From: Subdoligranulum variabile
GTDB lineage: Bacteria; Bacillota; Clostridia; Oscillospirales; Ruminococcaceae
NCBI RefSeq assembly: GCF_025152575.1
Contig: NZ_CP102293.1
Span: 682,001 to 746,000 of the forward strand
Direction: 5' to 3'
DNA: 64,000 bases
Below are positions 17,847 to 25,918 of this stretch, one piece after another. Position 1 is the stretch's first letter. The number at the start of each line of letters is the position of its first letter. The notes beneath the pieces are model-generated. The model saw only the letters and a program-made list of their open reading frames with translations, did no database searches and was not told the DNA's origin. Position numbers and translations under genes: made by a program.

Positions 17847-18509
17847 ATGCATCGGACAATTCGCGCTGTACTGGGCTATACCCGGGACGATTTCAAGTGG
17901 CTGCTGCCCGTGCTGGCGGCCTTGGTGCTCCTCTGCGAGGGGCTGGGCCTGATTGCCTTCCGGACCGGTGACCCCGGGGATGCCCCTCTGCTGGTGGTGG
18001 GGATTCTGCTGGGCATGCTCTTCCTCGTCGACGCCATTCTGGCCATCGTCTATCTGAGCGTGCAGTTTTCGCTGTTTCTCAGCTTTTCCTCCACGCGGCA
18101 GGGCCTTGTGGCAGGCATCCTGCTGCACTGCCTGCGGCTGAACTTGGTACAGCTGGTCGTTGCTCTGGCGGTGGGCACGGTGGACGCCCTGGTGCGCCGT
18201 TTCCTGACCGGGTACGGCCCCTTTCCCTGGGAGTGGATTCCCTGGCTGATCTGGCCCGCCGTCCTGCTGCTGCCGCTCTGGGTCGGCCTTTTCCTGGGCG
18301 GACTGGTTCAGCGGTTCGGCGTCAAGGGATTCTGGGGCGCCTATCTCGTCTTCATGCTGGGCACCACCACCATGAGTCAGTGGGTGCATCCGGCAGCAGA
18401 GCTGTTCCGGCCCCTTGGCTGGCAGATGCCGGTGGCCGCCCTGCTGGTACTCCTGGCTGCACTGACCGCACTGGGACTGCGCTGGATGCGGCGGGCCACG
18501 GTCCAGTAA
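17847..18509 (+). CDS. ABC exporter membrane subunit 2
   Basis: 220 residues with six hydrophobic segments, 13 bases downstream of subunit 1 and of similar size. The cytoplasmic loop LSFSSTRQGLVAGIL matches the equivalent loop of subunit 1 (SFGTTRRSLRGAA), so the two are probably distant paralogues that form a heterodimer with the ATPase. GGAGGA precedes the ATG. The operon ends in a strong terminator. Confidence 0.75.
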   Translation: MHRTIRAVLGYTRDDFKWLLPVLAALVLLCEGLGLIAFRTGDPGDAPLLVVGILLGMLFLVDAILAIVYLSVQFSLFLSFSSTRQGLVAGILLHCLRLNLVQLVVALAVGTVDALVRRFLTGYGPFPWEWIPWLIWPAVLLLPLWVGLFLGGLVQRFGVKGFWGAYLVFMLGTTTMSQWVHPAAELFRPLGWQMPVAALLVLLAALTALGLRWMRRATVQ

Positions 18510-18531
18510 AGCCCCACACACCATCCTATGC

Positions 18532-18582
18532 CAAACAAAAAACGCCTGTGCGGAAACGTTTCCGCACAGGCGTTTGGTTTTG
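18532..18582. terminator. Bidirectional terminator with perfect 36-base palindrome
   Basis: Positions 18540-18575 form a perfect inverted repeat (AAACGCCTGTGCGGAAAC and its complement) with T-rich flanks on both strands. It ends the exporter operon on the plus strand and yggS on the minus strand. Confidence 0.88.
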
Positions 18583-18585
18583 CTG

Positions 18586-19308
18586 TTACTTTTTGCTGTA
18601 GTCCCGGGCGCCGTAGATGGCAGTGCCCACCCGGACAATGGTGGCGCCCTCCTCGATGGCCATGGCATAGTCGTGGCTCATCCCCATGGAGAGGATGTCC
18701 ATTTGGGCATTGTCATAGTGGCGGTCCGATGCAGCGGCCAGCAGTTCCCGCATCTCGGCAAAGAAACGGCGGGTCTGGTCGTCGTCGGCATCGGCGGGCG
18801 GAATAGCCATCAGGCCGCGGAGCCGCAGATGTTCCTTGGCAGCGGCCGCCTCCAGCAGCGGCCACAGGTCGTCAGGTCCCACCCCGCTCTTGCTCTCCTC
18901 GGCACCGATGTTGATCTCGATGAGGATTTCCTGGGTCAGTCCCAGCCGGGCGGCGGCCGCCTCGATTTTGTCCAGCAGGCGGGTGCTGTCCACGCTCTGG
19001 ATCAGCGCCGCACGCCCCACCACCTTGTTGACCTTGTTGGTCTGCAGATGCCCGATGAAATGCCCCGGTTTGCCGTTGTAGGCCCCGGCATCAGTCTTTT
19101 CCACCAGTTCCTGCACGTGGTTTTCCCCGAACAGGTCGATGGGCAGGTCGGCGCTGTAGCGCACCTCCTCCACCGTGCGGGTCTTGCAGGCGGCGCAGAG
19201 GCTGACCTCTGCCGGATCCCGCCCGGCACGGCGGGCGGCCTCAGCCATCCGCTCCCGGATCCGGGCGACAGCCTCGGTCATCTGCTGTTTCTGTGTTTCG
19301 GGGATCAT
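18586..19308 (-). CDS. yggS: YggS-type pyridoxal-phosphate homeostasis protein
   Basis: 240 residues forming a single alanine-racemase-like barrel. The PLP lysine is Lys42 in CAACKTRTVEEV. Family motifs GENHVQELVEK, HFIGHLQTNKVN, IQSVDSTRLLDKI, EINIGAEESKSGV and LSMGMSHDYAMAIEEGATIVRVGTAIYG are all present. It buffers and delivers PLP and affects amino-acid pools. Its start overlaps the stop of the upstream TIGR01440 gene by four bases (ATGA), so the two are translationally coupled. Confidence 0.94.
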   Translation of the reverse strand: MIPETQKQQMTEAVARIRERMAEAARRAGRDPAEVSLCAACKTRTVEEVRYSADLPIDLFGENHVQELVEKTDAGAYNGKPGHFIGHLQTNKVNKVVGRAALIQSVDSTRLLDKIEAAAARLGLTQEILIEINIGAEESKSGVGPDDLWPLLEAAAAKEHLRLRGLMAIPPADADDDQTRRFFAEMRELLAAASDRHYDNAQMDILSMGMSHDYAMAIEEGATIVRVGTAIYGARDYSKK

Positions 19309-19862
19309 CGCGGTTCCTCCTCACTGTAGACGGCGCGGGCTCCGCCGATGAAAGGCGGCCGGGTGCGCGCGCAGAGCAGGATCGCCTGCCCGATATGGTC
19401 GATGCTCAGCCGCACCGGCACCGCCACCCGGCGCAGGTGCATGCCGATGAGCGTACCGCCGATATCCATACCGGCAGCCGCCTGAACCTCCTCCACGAGG
19501 ACCGGGTCCTGGAAGGTATGCCAGCAGTTGGTGGCCCAGCTGCCGCCCGCGTGGGGCTGCGGGATCGCCGCCACAATCTGATAGCCATAGGTCTTGGCCA
19601 CCTCCCGCTCCAGCACGATGGCACGGTTCAGATGCTCGCAGCACTGGGCCGCCAGATAGACGCCCTGTTCCTGCAGCGGCGGCAGTACCCCCGCCAGCAC
19701 GGCGGCAGCCGCCTCCATGCTGGAATGATGACCGATGCGCCCGCCGGTGATCTCGCTGCTGGAGCATCCCACCACAAAGATATCCCCCGTTTCCAGGTGC
19801 GCTGCCTCCAGCAGTTCCTCGGTGGCACGGCGTGCCTGGGCGGTCAGTTCGGAAAGTTCCAT
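19305..19862 (-). CDS. TIGR01440 / UPF0340 (YwlG-like) protein
   Basis: 185 residues with the family stretches VVGCSSSEITGGRIG, QCCEHLNRAIVLER and GMDIGGTLIGMHLRRVAVPVR. It is soluble, conserved in Firmicutes and of unknown function. It is coupled to yggS by a four-base ATGA overlap. Nothing in the sequence tells the substrate. Confidence 0.88.
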   Translation of the reverse strand: MELSELTAQARRATEELLEAAHLETGDIFVVGCSSSEITGGRIGHHSSMEAAAAVLAGVLPPLQEQGVYLAAQCCEHLNRAIVLEREVAKTYGYQIVAAIPQPHAGGSWATNCWHTFQDPVLVEEVQAAAGMDIGGTLIGMHLRRVAVPVRLSIDHIGQAILLCARTRPPFIGGARAVYSEEEPR

Positions 19863-19898
19863 GGTTTCTACCCCCTTGTCTGCGTTTCTGCCGCAGGG

Positions 19899-21401
19899 TC
19901 AGTTCTCCTGCGGCGGCAGGCAGGTCACGCCACGCAGCGTCACGTCGCTGCAATACTGCAGCGGCAGGCGCGGTGCCTTGGCCGTGATCGTCAGCCCGTC
20001 AAAGTTCACATCCCGCAGCGTGCCATTGGGTCCTTCAAAGCCCGCCAGCTCCACCGGGGAAACATCCTTCCATTCCTGCTTGCTGTTCAGGGCCCGGCCG
20101 GTCAGGGTCAGCCCCGCAAAGGTGAAGTGCTCCAGCACCGGCACGGTGTCGGCAGCCTCGCCGTCATCGTTGTAGGGCACCGCATGGATCATCACCCGCG
20201 GTGCCTTGCAGTCCCGCACCGTCACACCGCGCACATAGCCGCCGCGCTTGGCCGTGGCCTTGATCTCCAGACCGGAAAAAGAATTTTCCAGATCGCAGTC
20301 CCAGATCTGGACATCCTCCACGCCGCCGGACATCTCGCTGCCGATGCAGAGCCCCTGCCCGGAGCCCACCCGACAGTCAAAAATATAGATATGCGCGCTG
20401 GGGCGGCCGATGGCATTTCCCTCGGGGTTCTTGCCGCTCTTGATGGCCACCGAATCGTCGCCGGTATACAGCTCACTGGCAAACAGGGTGCAGTTGGTGC
20501 TGGAATCAGGATCCCAGCCGTCCCCGTTCCAGATGCCTTCCGAATGGAACGCGCAGTGGTCGGTGACAATGTTGTCGCTGTAGATCATCTGCAGGATCCA
20601 GGAAGGGCTGTCCTTCAGCGTCAGACCGCTGATCCAGACGTTCTGGCAGTTGCTCAGATTCACCAGCCGCGGACGTACCCGGCCGGGGATGGTGTCCTCC
20701 TCATCGCAGCTTTCCACCAGGTCCAGATGCTCGGCCAGATAGTCCTTGAGATGCTCCCGCTCGTCGGCAATGATGGCATCCGCCAGCGCCTTGCCGCCGC
20801 CGGCGATGGTGCCTTTGCCTCGGATGACCACATTCACGCAGTTGTAGCCGTCGTCATGGTCCATCTTACCCAGATTCAGCAGGCTGGAATAGCAGCGCCG
20901 CTCGATGCCCTCGAACCGGCTGGGGATGCGGGGCTGGTAATCCACCAGCTGCGCTGTGCCCTGCAGCACGGCCCCCTCCTCCAGGTAAAGCTCCATATCG
21001 CTGTGCAGCTGCAATGCCCCGGTCAAGTAGGTGCCAGCGGGCAGGTAGACCGCATCGCCGGGGCCGCAGGCATCAATGGCCCGCTGCAGGGCGGCGGTAT
21101 TCTTGGTGATGCCGTCCCCCTTGGCCCAGTAGGGAGCTTCGGTGACGTTGATGCGGTGCTTTTCCGCCCCGGTGCGCAGCATGCAGGCCCCTACAGGCTG
21201 GTTTTCAAAGATCACATCCACCCGGTATTCCGTCTGGGGTTCCAAATTGCCCAGGGTGTAGTGGGTGCGCTCGGTGGTCCCCACCGGCTCGTTGTTCAGA
21301 TAGACGATATATTCCGCCCTGGTGCCCGCCGCAGCGGGTTTGTCCCAGTAGAGCACGGCGTGATGCGCCGTACAGCGGGCAAACAGATGGCTTTCAAACA
21401 T
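19899..21401 (-). CDS. Glycoside hydrolase family 28 (polygalacturonase-like) with N-terminal Fn3-like domain
   Basis: 500 residues without a signal peptide, so probably cytoplasmic. Residues 1-90 look like a fibronectin type III-like beta domain (HHAVLYWDKP ... EYIVYLNN ... YTLGNLEPQTEYRVDVIF). The rest is a right-handed beta helix. GH28 signatures are recognisable though varied: DPDSSTNC (for NTD), TGDDSVAIKSG (catalytic Asp pair), GSGQGLCIGSE (for GHG) and GLEIKA (for RIK). It probably cuts pectin-derived oligogalacturonides or rhamnogalacturonides. ATG 21401 has AAGAGGA upstream; the longer frame to 21494 has none. A weak promoter (TTTCCG-17-TACAAT) lies at 21459-21487. Confidence 0.85.
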   Translation of the reverse strand: MFESHLFARCTAHHAVLYWDKPAAAGTRAEYIVYLNNEPVGTTERTHYTLGNLEPQTEYRVDVIFENQPVGACMLRTGAEKHRINVTEAPYWAKGDGITKNTAALQRAIDACGPGDAVYLPAGTYLTGALQLHSDMELYLEEGAVLQGTAQLVDYQPRIPSRFEGIERRCYSSLLNLGKMDHDDGYNCVNVVIRGKGTIAGGGKALADAIIADEREHLKDYLAEHLDLVESCDEEDTIPGRVRPRLVNLSNCQNVWISGLTLKDSPSWILQMIYSDNIVTDHCAFHSEGIWNGDGWDPDSSTNCTLFASELYTGDDSVAIKSGKNPEGNAIGRPSAHIYIFDCRVGSGQGLCIGSEMSGGVEDVQIWDCDLENSFSGLEIKATAKRGGYVRGVTVRDCKAPRVMIHAVPYNDDGEAADTVPVLEHFTFAGLTLTGRALNSKQEWKDVSPVELAGFEGPNGTLRDVNFDGLTITAKAPRLPLQYCSDVTLRGVTCLPPQEN

Positions 21402-21521
21402 TTTGTCAGTCCTCTTTTTGATCGCGGTCCGTTGTTTTTCTTCATACGATACAATCTTATTGTACCACACAATGTCTTTGACGGAAAGACGCAAAAATCG
21501 CCAACATTTGCCGGATCCGTT

Positions 21522-22094
21522 TCACGGGTTTTGGCAGGGCGGCTCCCGCAGGAAACAGTCCTCCTCGTGGCTCCAGAGCACCCCCACCGCCTGCAGATAG
21601 GCATAGACGATGGTGGACCCCACAAATTTCATCCCGCGCCGGCGCAGATCGGCCGACAGGGCGTCGGAGAGCGGCGAAGTGGTCTTGTCCCGCTCACAGA
21701 GGGTCTTGCCCTCCGTCCAGTGCCAGAGATAGCGGTCAAAGCTGCCCCATTCCCGCCGGATGTCCTCGAAGACCCGGGCATTTTGCACCGCCGCCGCGAT
21801 CTTGCGTTTGTTGCGGATGATGCCGGGATCCCGGGCCAGGGCCTCACATTTTTCAGCGTCGTAGGCGGCCACCTTCTCCCAGGCAAAGCCGTCGAAGGCG
21901 CGGCGGAAGGCTTCCCGCTTGTTGAGCACGCACTCCCAGGAAAGACCTGCCTGGAACCCTTCCAGGATCAGCATTTCAAAGAGCAGCCGGTCGTCGTGTA
22001 CCGGTACGCCCCATTCCTTATCATGGTAGTAAAGGTAACGGGGATTTTCGGGATTGGCCCAGCGGCAGCGGGGGCGTCCATCTTTCCATTCCAT
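21522..22094 (-). CDS. tag: DNA-3-methyladenine glycosylase I
   Basis: 190 residues. It removes 3-methyladenine from alkylated DNA. Family motifs are RCRWANPENPRYLYYHDKEWG at the N-terminus (zinc Cys and the Tyr/His/Glu pocket), LILEGFQAGLSWECVLNKREAFRRAF, and KFVGSTIVYAYLQAVGVLWSHEEDC at the C-terminus with a zinc-type His. ATG 22094 has AAAGGAC upstream and matches the family start (MEWKDG); an ATG eight codons earlier is less likely. Confidence 0.94.
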   Translation of the reverse strand: MEWKDGRPRCRWANPENPRYLYYHDKEWGVPVHDDRLLFEMLILEGFQAGLSWECVLNKREAFRRAFDGFAWEKVAAYDAEKCEALARDPGIIRNKRKIAAAVQNARVFEDIRREWGSFDRYLWHWTEGKTLCERDKTTSPLSDALSADLRRRGMKFVGSTIVYAYLQAVGVLWSHEEDCFLREPPCQNP

Positions 22095-22154
22095 CAGGCA
22101 AGTCCTTTCTGTGTACACGAAACCGCCCGCCGGGCATCGGCAGGCGGCACAACG

Positions 22155-23159
22155 TCACACCAGTACGTCCTTGATCAGCAGGCTCAGACCGCCGGTGGCC
22201 GAGTGGATGAACTCCACCGCATCGTCGGAATTGCAGAGCTCCGCCGGGATCTTGATCTCAATGCCGGATTCCGTCTTGAAGCTGCGGCTTTCCAGCTTTT
22301 TCATCCGGGCCGGGCTCACCGTCACCCGGTCGTTTTCCTGTACGCCGGTCTCGGCCAGGGCCGCCTCGAACTTGGGGGCCGCCAGGGGATAGTTTTCCCG
22401 CATACGGGTGCGCACATCCTCCACCGAGATGGTGTTGTCCACCGCCTGGTTGCGCACCATCAGCTCCACGGCCGTCTCGGTGCCGCCGTCAAAAGGCGGC
22501 ACGTCGTCCAGTTCCTCCGGTTCGGGGTAGGCCTCCTTCACTGCTGCCACGGCGGTCTCGCAGACGGCTTTCAGCTTGGCCTTCTCCTGCATGGCTTCGG
22601 TGCAGCCGAAAACCCGGGTGGAAAGATAAAAATCCTTTTTTTCGTCCAGGTTGAACTTCTTTTCGATGAGGCGCACCGTACCGTTGGCCCGGTCGATGAG
22701 GGCTGCCTCGTCGGCCTTGGGGGTGCCGGGCAGCAGCGTGCGCTGGGGCACCATGCTGCTGAACCGTCCGTTGCCCATTGTCTCGGTATGGTGGGTGTAG
22801 CCGGGGCGGTAATTGAGTTTGAGAACACCGTAGTAGGGCACGCCGTCCCCCGCGAAATCCACCACCGCCAGGTCCCCCGCCGGGATGGCCGGGTACTGCA
22901 GCATCTGCTCGAAGATGACCCCCGCAATACGGCGGGACAGGTCCACGAAGTCCTGGTTCTGGGCCATCTCCTGGGCAAACGCGGAATCGGGCAGGAAACG
23001 GCAGTTTTTGACCTCGTCGCTGACGAAGGCTTTCTCGATCACAGCGGAAAAATATTCAAACAGATCGGTGTCGAGGTCCATCGGCCGGTCGGAGAGCAGC
23101 GGTTCCGACGCGCCGGGATCCAGCAGATGCAGAATCACCTGATTGATCTTGACTTCCAT
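22155..23159 (-). CDS. Nucleoid-associated protein, NdpA/YejK family
   Basis: 334 residues. The start VKINQVILHLLDPGASEPLLSDR and the segment DLAVVDFAGDGVPYYGVLKLNYRPGYTH match Firmicute members of the 37-kDa nucleoid-associated family (Pfam NA37). E. coli YejK binds DNA and topoisomerase subunits; whether this Gram-positive version does the same is unknown. It has its own spacing of about 60 bases from tag. A weak promoter-like TATACT lies at 23200-23205 upstream. Confidence 0.82.
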   Translation of the reverse strand: MEVKINQVILHLLDPGASEPLLSDRPMDLDTDLFEYFSAVIEKAFVSDEVKNCRFLPDSAFAQEMAQNQDFVDLSRRIAGVIFEQMLQYPAIPAGDLAVVDFAGDGVPYYGVLKLNYRPGYTHHTETMGNGRFSSMVPQRTLLPGTPKADEAALIDRANGTVRLIEKKFNLDEKKDFYLSTRVFGCTEAMQEKAKLKAVCETAVAAVKEAYPEPEELDDVPPFDGGTETAVELMVRNQAVDNTISVEDVRTRMRENYPLAAPKFEAALAETGVQENDRVTVSPARMKKLESRSFKTESGIEIKIPAELCNSDDAVEFIHSATGGLSLLIKDVLV

Positions 23160-23271
23160 ACTAGACAGGACTCCTTTGGGATATAGTTTCGGAAAGGGTA
23201 GTATACCACAATTTGGCGGGTTTGGGTAGATGCCGGACCGGGCAAGCTATCCGGGAAGGGAGGGAACATCC

Positions 23272-23481
23272 ATGAAGGACAAAGACTCTGAAAAGGGCGC
23301 CATGCTGCGCCGCACCGCTCCCAGCCGCCAGAAACAGGCGAAGGAATACCTGAAAGGCCAGGTGCCCGGCGTGATGGCCCACTATGCCCCCGACGCCGTC
23401 CCCGATCCCGACGAGGGATGGGTGGAGAGCGACGAGACCGTGCACCGCCTGGCTCACTGGCGGGAGGAAGCAATCTATTAA
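23272..23481 (+). CDS. Small conserved-looking hypothetical protein, 69 aa
   Basis: Short hydrophilic protein with a basic N-terminal half (MLRRTAPSRQKQAKEYLKGQ) and an acidic C-terminal half (DPDEGWVESDETVHRLAHWREE). The ATG at 23272 has GGGAGGG seven bases upstream, and a terminator follows the stop, so it is a complete transcription unit. I do not recognise the family. It lies divergent from the nucleoid-associated protein and convergent to the thioesterase. No membrane segment or Cys motif is visible. Confidence 0.7.
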   Translation: MKDKDSEKGAMLRRTAPSRQKQAKEYLKGQVPGVMAHYAPDAVPDPDEGWVESDETVHRLAHWREEAIY

Positions 23482-23488
23482 AGGGAAC

Positions 23489-23508
23489 AGCCCCACACCG
23501 GTGGGGCT
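23489..23508. terminator. Terminator between small ORF and thioesterase
   Basis: 8-bp stem AGCCCCAC / GTGGGGCT with loop ACCG, set inside an outer GAACAG/CTGTTC pair. It lies between convergent genes ending at 23481 and 23517. The T-tail is short. Confidence 0.65.
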
Positions 23509-23516
23509 ATTTCTGT

Positions 23517-23909
23517 TCAGTCGGCATTGAGTTTGGCGGAAGCCTTGTGGGTAAAGCGGTCGTTGTCCACGATGTAGCGCTCGTGGGTGGCGTGGGCCAC
23601 CTCGCTCACATCGTCGTAGACCCGCGCCGTGAAGGTCAGACGCCGGTCGGCCACCGCGGTGAGTTCACAGTCACAGCGCACCACCATCCCGATGGGCGTA
23701 GGCGCCGTATGGACCAGCGAAAGGCTGGTTCCCACCGTTCCGGTGCCCATATCCAGCTCCCCTGCCACCGATTTCCAGCAGGCCTTTTCGATCAGGGCCG
23801 CCACCGCCGGCGTGGCCAGTACATCCAGTTCCCCGCTGCCCAGCGCCCGGGCGGTGTTCTCTGTGGTGACGCGCAGCGCCGCATGTCCCTGGATCCCCGG
23901 TTCCAACAT
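23517..23909 (-). CDS. FlK-like thioesterase family protein (hotdog fold)
   Basis: 130 residues with the FlK-type layout: TPAVAALIEKACWKSV (Thr and Glu of the catalytic triad), then GTSLSLVHTAPTPIGMVV (His), and a beta-rich end. Family members hydrolyse acyl-CoA thioesters; FlK itself is specific for fluoroacetyl-CoA, but most homologues act on unknown substrates. It has its own promoter and is divergent from uraA. Confidence 0.85.
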   Translation of the reverse strand: MLEPGIQGHAALRVTTENTARALGSGELDVLATPAVAALIEKACWKSVAGELDMGTGTVGTSLSLVHTAPTPIGMVVRCDCELTAVADRRLTFTARVYDDVSEVAHATHERYIVDNDRFTHKASAKLNAD

Positions 23910-23945
23910 CTTCCATTTCCCCTTTTGCTACATTTCTTTTGTATT

Positions 23946-23974
23946 ATTATAGCGGCCGCTGCAGCCGAATGCAA
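23946..23974 (-). promoter_or_regulatory. Promoter of the thioesterase gene
   Basis: TTGCAT, 17-base GC-rich spacer, perfect TATAAT on the minus strand, 36 bases before the ATG at 23909. Confidence 0.78.
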
Positions 23975-23999
23975 GACGCCGTCTTTTTGCCGCTTTGCC

Positions 24000-24028
24000 T
24001 TGCGTTTTGCCGTCAAACCCGCTATACT
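24000..24028 (+). promoter_or_regulatory. Promoter of uraA
   Basis: TTGCGT, 17 bases, TATACT, 74 bases upstream of the uraA ATG. A terminator hairpin follows only about 14 bases after the -10 box. Confidence 0.75.
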
Positions 24029-24041
24029 GAAACTGTAAACG

Positions 24042-24070
24042 GGAAGCGGCGGTTTGCGGCTTCCTTTTTT
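24042..24070 (+). terminator. Leader terminator (attenuator) of uraA
   Basis: Hairpin GGAAGC ... GCTTCC with inner GC/GC pairs, followed by TTTTTT, located between the uraA promoter and its ATG. Transcripts would end about 35 nt from the start unless termination is prevented, so it is a likely expression switch. Confidence 0.7.
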
Positions 24071-24102
24071 GCGGCAGGACATTTGAAAATCAGGAGGATT
24101 TC

Positions 24103-25434
24103 ATGAGCGAAAAGACGATCGATTATTCCAAGGGTATCTACGATGCCCGCCAACTGGGCACCCCCAAGATGCTGATCCTGGGCGCGCAGCACATGTTCGC
24201 CATGTTCGGCGCCACCGTGCTGGTGCCGCTGCTGACCGGGCTGAGCGTCAGCACCACCCTGCTGTGTGCCGGCCTGGGCACGCTGCTGTTCCACTTTCTG
24301 TGCAAGGGCAAGGTACCCGCTTTCCTGGGTTCCAGCTTTGCCTACCTGGGCGGCTTTACCATCGTGAGCAATGATGGCGCCAACCCCGAAAATCTGCCCT
24401 ATGCCTGCGCGGCGGTGGCGTTTTCCGGCCTGGTGTACGTACTGTTCAGCTTCCTCATCTCGGCGTTCGGCATCCGCCGCATGATGAAGTTCTTCCCGCC
24501 GGTGGTCACCGGTCCCATCATCATCGCCATCGGCCTGATCCTGGCCCCCAGCGCCATCACCAACTGCCAGAGCAACTGGCTGCTGGCCTTCGTGGCTCTG
24601 GCCACCGTCATCATCTGCAACATCTGGGGCAAAGGCATGGTCAAGATCCTGCCCATCCTTATCGGCGTTCTGGTGGCCTACGCGGTTGCTCTGCTCACCG
24701 GCGCCGTGGATTTTGCCGCCATCGCCGAAGCGTCCTGGTTCGGTCTGCCTGTGCATAAGGAATCCATGGGCCTGTTTGCCATCGACGGCAGCGAGACCTT
24801 CATCAGCGCCCTCTTCACCATCGTGCCCATCGCCCTGGCCACCATGATGGAACACATCGGCGACATCGCCGCCATCAGCGCCACCACCGGCAAGAACTAC
24901 ATCCGCGACCCGGGCCTCAACCGTACCCTGCTGGGCGATGGCCTGGCCACCACCATGGCCGGCCTGCTGGGAGGCCCCGCCAACACCACCTACGGTGAGA
25001 ACACCGGCGTGCTGGCCCTGACCAAGATCTACGACCCGCTGGTCATCCGCATCGCCGCCGTCTTCGCCCTGGTGCTGAGCTTCTGCCCCAAGTTTGAAGC
25101 CATCATCAACACCATCCCCACCGGCATCGTGGGCGGCATCAGCTTCGTGCTCTACGGCATGATCTCCGCTATCGGCGTGCGCAACGTCGTGGAAAACAAG
25201 GTGGACTTCACCAACTCCCGCAACCTCATCATCGCCGCCGTCATCCTGGTCTGTGCCCTGGGCTTTGACTCGGTGGGCGGCATCACCTTCAACATCGCCG
25301 GCATGGCCGTCAACCTCTCGGGTCTGGCCATCGCCGCCATCGCAGGCATCCTGCTCAACGCCATCCTGCCCGGCAACGACTACGAGTTCGACGAGGGCAC
25401 CAACGACGGCGAGGGTGCCAGCCTGCGCGTCTGA
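24103..25434 (+). CDS. uraA: Uracil/xanthine-type nucleobase permease
   Basis: 443 residues with 14 expected membrane segments of the NCS2 family. The N-terminal LGAQHMFAMFGATVLVPLLTG and the GSSFAYLGGF segment are UraA-like. GEITG-type residues appear as MEHIGDIAAISATTGKNY and the NTTYGENTGVLALTK motif is present, both typical of uracil transporters. It imports uracil with protons. AGGAGG lies before the ATG. Expression is probably set by the leader terminator. A small unknown gene follows 21 bases later. Confidence 0.93.
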   Translation: MSEKTIDYSKGIYDARQLGTPKMLILGAQHMFAMFGATVLVPLLTGLSVSTTLLCAGLGTLLFHFLCKGKVPAFLGSSFAYLGGFTIVSNDGANPENLPYACAAVAFSGLVYVLFSFLISAFGIRRMMKFFPPVVTGPIIIAIGLILAPSAITNCQSNWLLAFVALATVIICNIWGKGMVKILPILIGVLVAYAVALLTGAVDFAAIAEASWFGLPVHKESMGLFAIDGSETFISALFTIVPIALATMMEHIGDIAAISATTGKNYIRDPGLNRTLLGDGLATTMAGLLGGPANTTYGENTGVLALTKIYDPLVIRIAAVFALVLSFCPKFEAIINTIPTGIVGGISFVLYGMISAIGVRNVVENKVDFTNSRNLIIAAVILVCALGFDSVGGITFNIAGMAVNLSGLAIAAIAGILLNAILPGNDYEFDEGTNDGEGASLRV

Positions 25435-25455
25435 TCGAAACAAGGAGGGGCAACC

Positions 25456-25812
25456 ATGACCGCCGCAGATTTTACCAACCTGCATCTGCAATACAAATCG
25501 GAACAGGCTGAAGGAGAAGTCCCCGCTGCCATTGAGCACGACTTCGCCGACGGGCGGATGGTGGACCACTATTATGTGACCCCCTCCCCTGCCTTCTGGG
25601 CCGACGAGGGCATCCAGGGCCTGGGCACTGTTTCGGGCATTCTGTTTTTACAGCAGCCGGAGGGCGCCCCCTGGAAGATCCTGGTCCATGAGCCGGGCAT
25701 GATCAAGGAAGTGATCTTTGAGATGCCTGACGCGGAATTCCGCCAGATGCTCACCGACAACGGCGTCATCCTGCCCGGTGAACCCGGCTTTGTGCCGCCG
25801 CAACAATCCTGA
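25456..25812 (+). CDS. Hypothetical protein, 118 aa, in the uraA operon
   Basis: Soluble acidic protein of mixed alpha/beta appearance with no motif I recognise. AAGGAGGGG precedes the ATG, the spacing to uraA is 21 bases, and a strong terminator follows the stop, so it is the second gene of the uraA operon. Notable stretches are DGRMVDHYYVTPSP and EPGMIKEVIFEMPDAEFRQML. A function linked to pyrimidines would be pure guesswork. Confidence 0.75.
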   Translation: MTAADFTNLHLQYKSEQAEGEVPAAIEHDFADGRMVDHYYVTPSPAFWADEGIQGLGTVSGILFLQQPEGAPWKILVHEPGMIKEVIFEMPDAEFRQMLTDNGVILPGEPGFVPPQQS

Positions 25813-25818
25813 CTCACG

Positions 25819-25846
25819 AATCCCCGCAGTGATGCGGGGATTTTTT
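25819..25846 (+). terminator. Terminator of the uraA operon
   Basis: Perfect 10-bp stem AATCCCCGCA / TGCGGGGATT with loop GTGA, followed by a T-run. Confidence 0.92.
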
Positions 25847-25856
25847 CTTTTTCCTA

Positions 25857-25885
25857 TTGACAGGCGGCGTTCTCCGGTGTATCAT
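25857..25885 (+). promoter_or_regulatory. Promoter of the metal-efflux operon
   Basis: Perfect TTGACA, 17 bases, TATCAT. The -10 box overlaps the left half of the ArsR-type operator. Confidence 0.82.
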
Positions 25886-25904
25886 ATGAACAAATAAACA
25901 TATG
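25883..25904 (+). promoter_or_regulatory. ArsR/SmtB-type operator
   Basis: Two CATATG half-sites ten bases apart with the pattern ATATGAACAAAT-AAACATAT, close to known SmtB/CzrA operators (ATATGAAC...TTCATAT). It covers the -10 box, so bound repressor would block the promoter. Confidence 0.72.
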
Positions 25905-25918
25905 AAAGGATGTTTGCC

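Noticed and set aside
19293..23186. A 1,297-codon open frame on the plus strand
   Set aside because: Antisense to TIGR01440, GH28, tag and the nucleoid-associated gene; no ribosome site, no domain.
24022..25569. A 515-codon minus-strand open frame over uraA
   Set aside because: Repetitive Asp/Gly/His-rich shadow of the uraA codons, crossing the uraA promoter.
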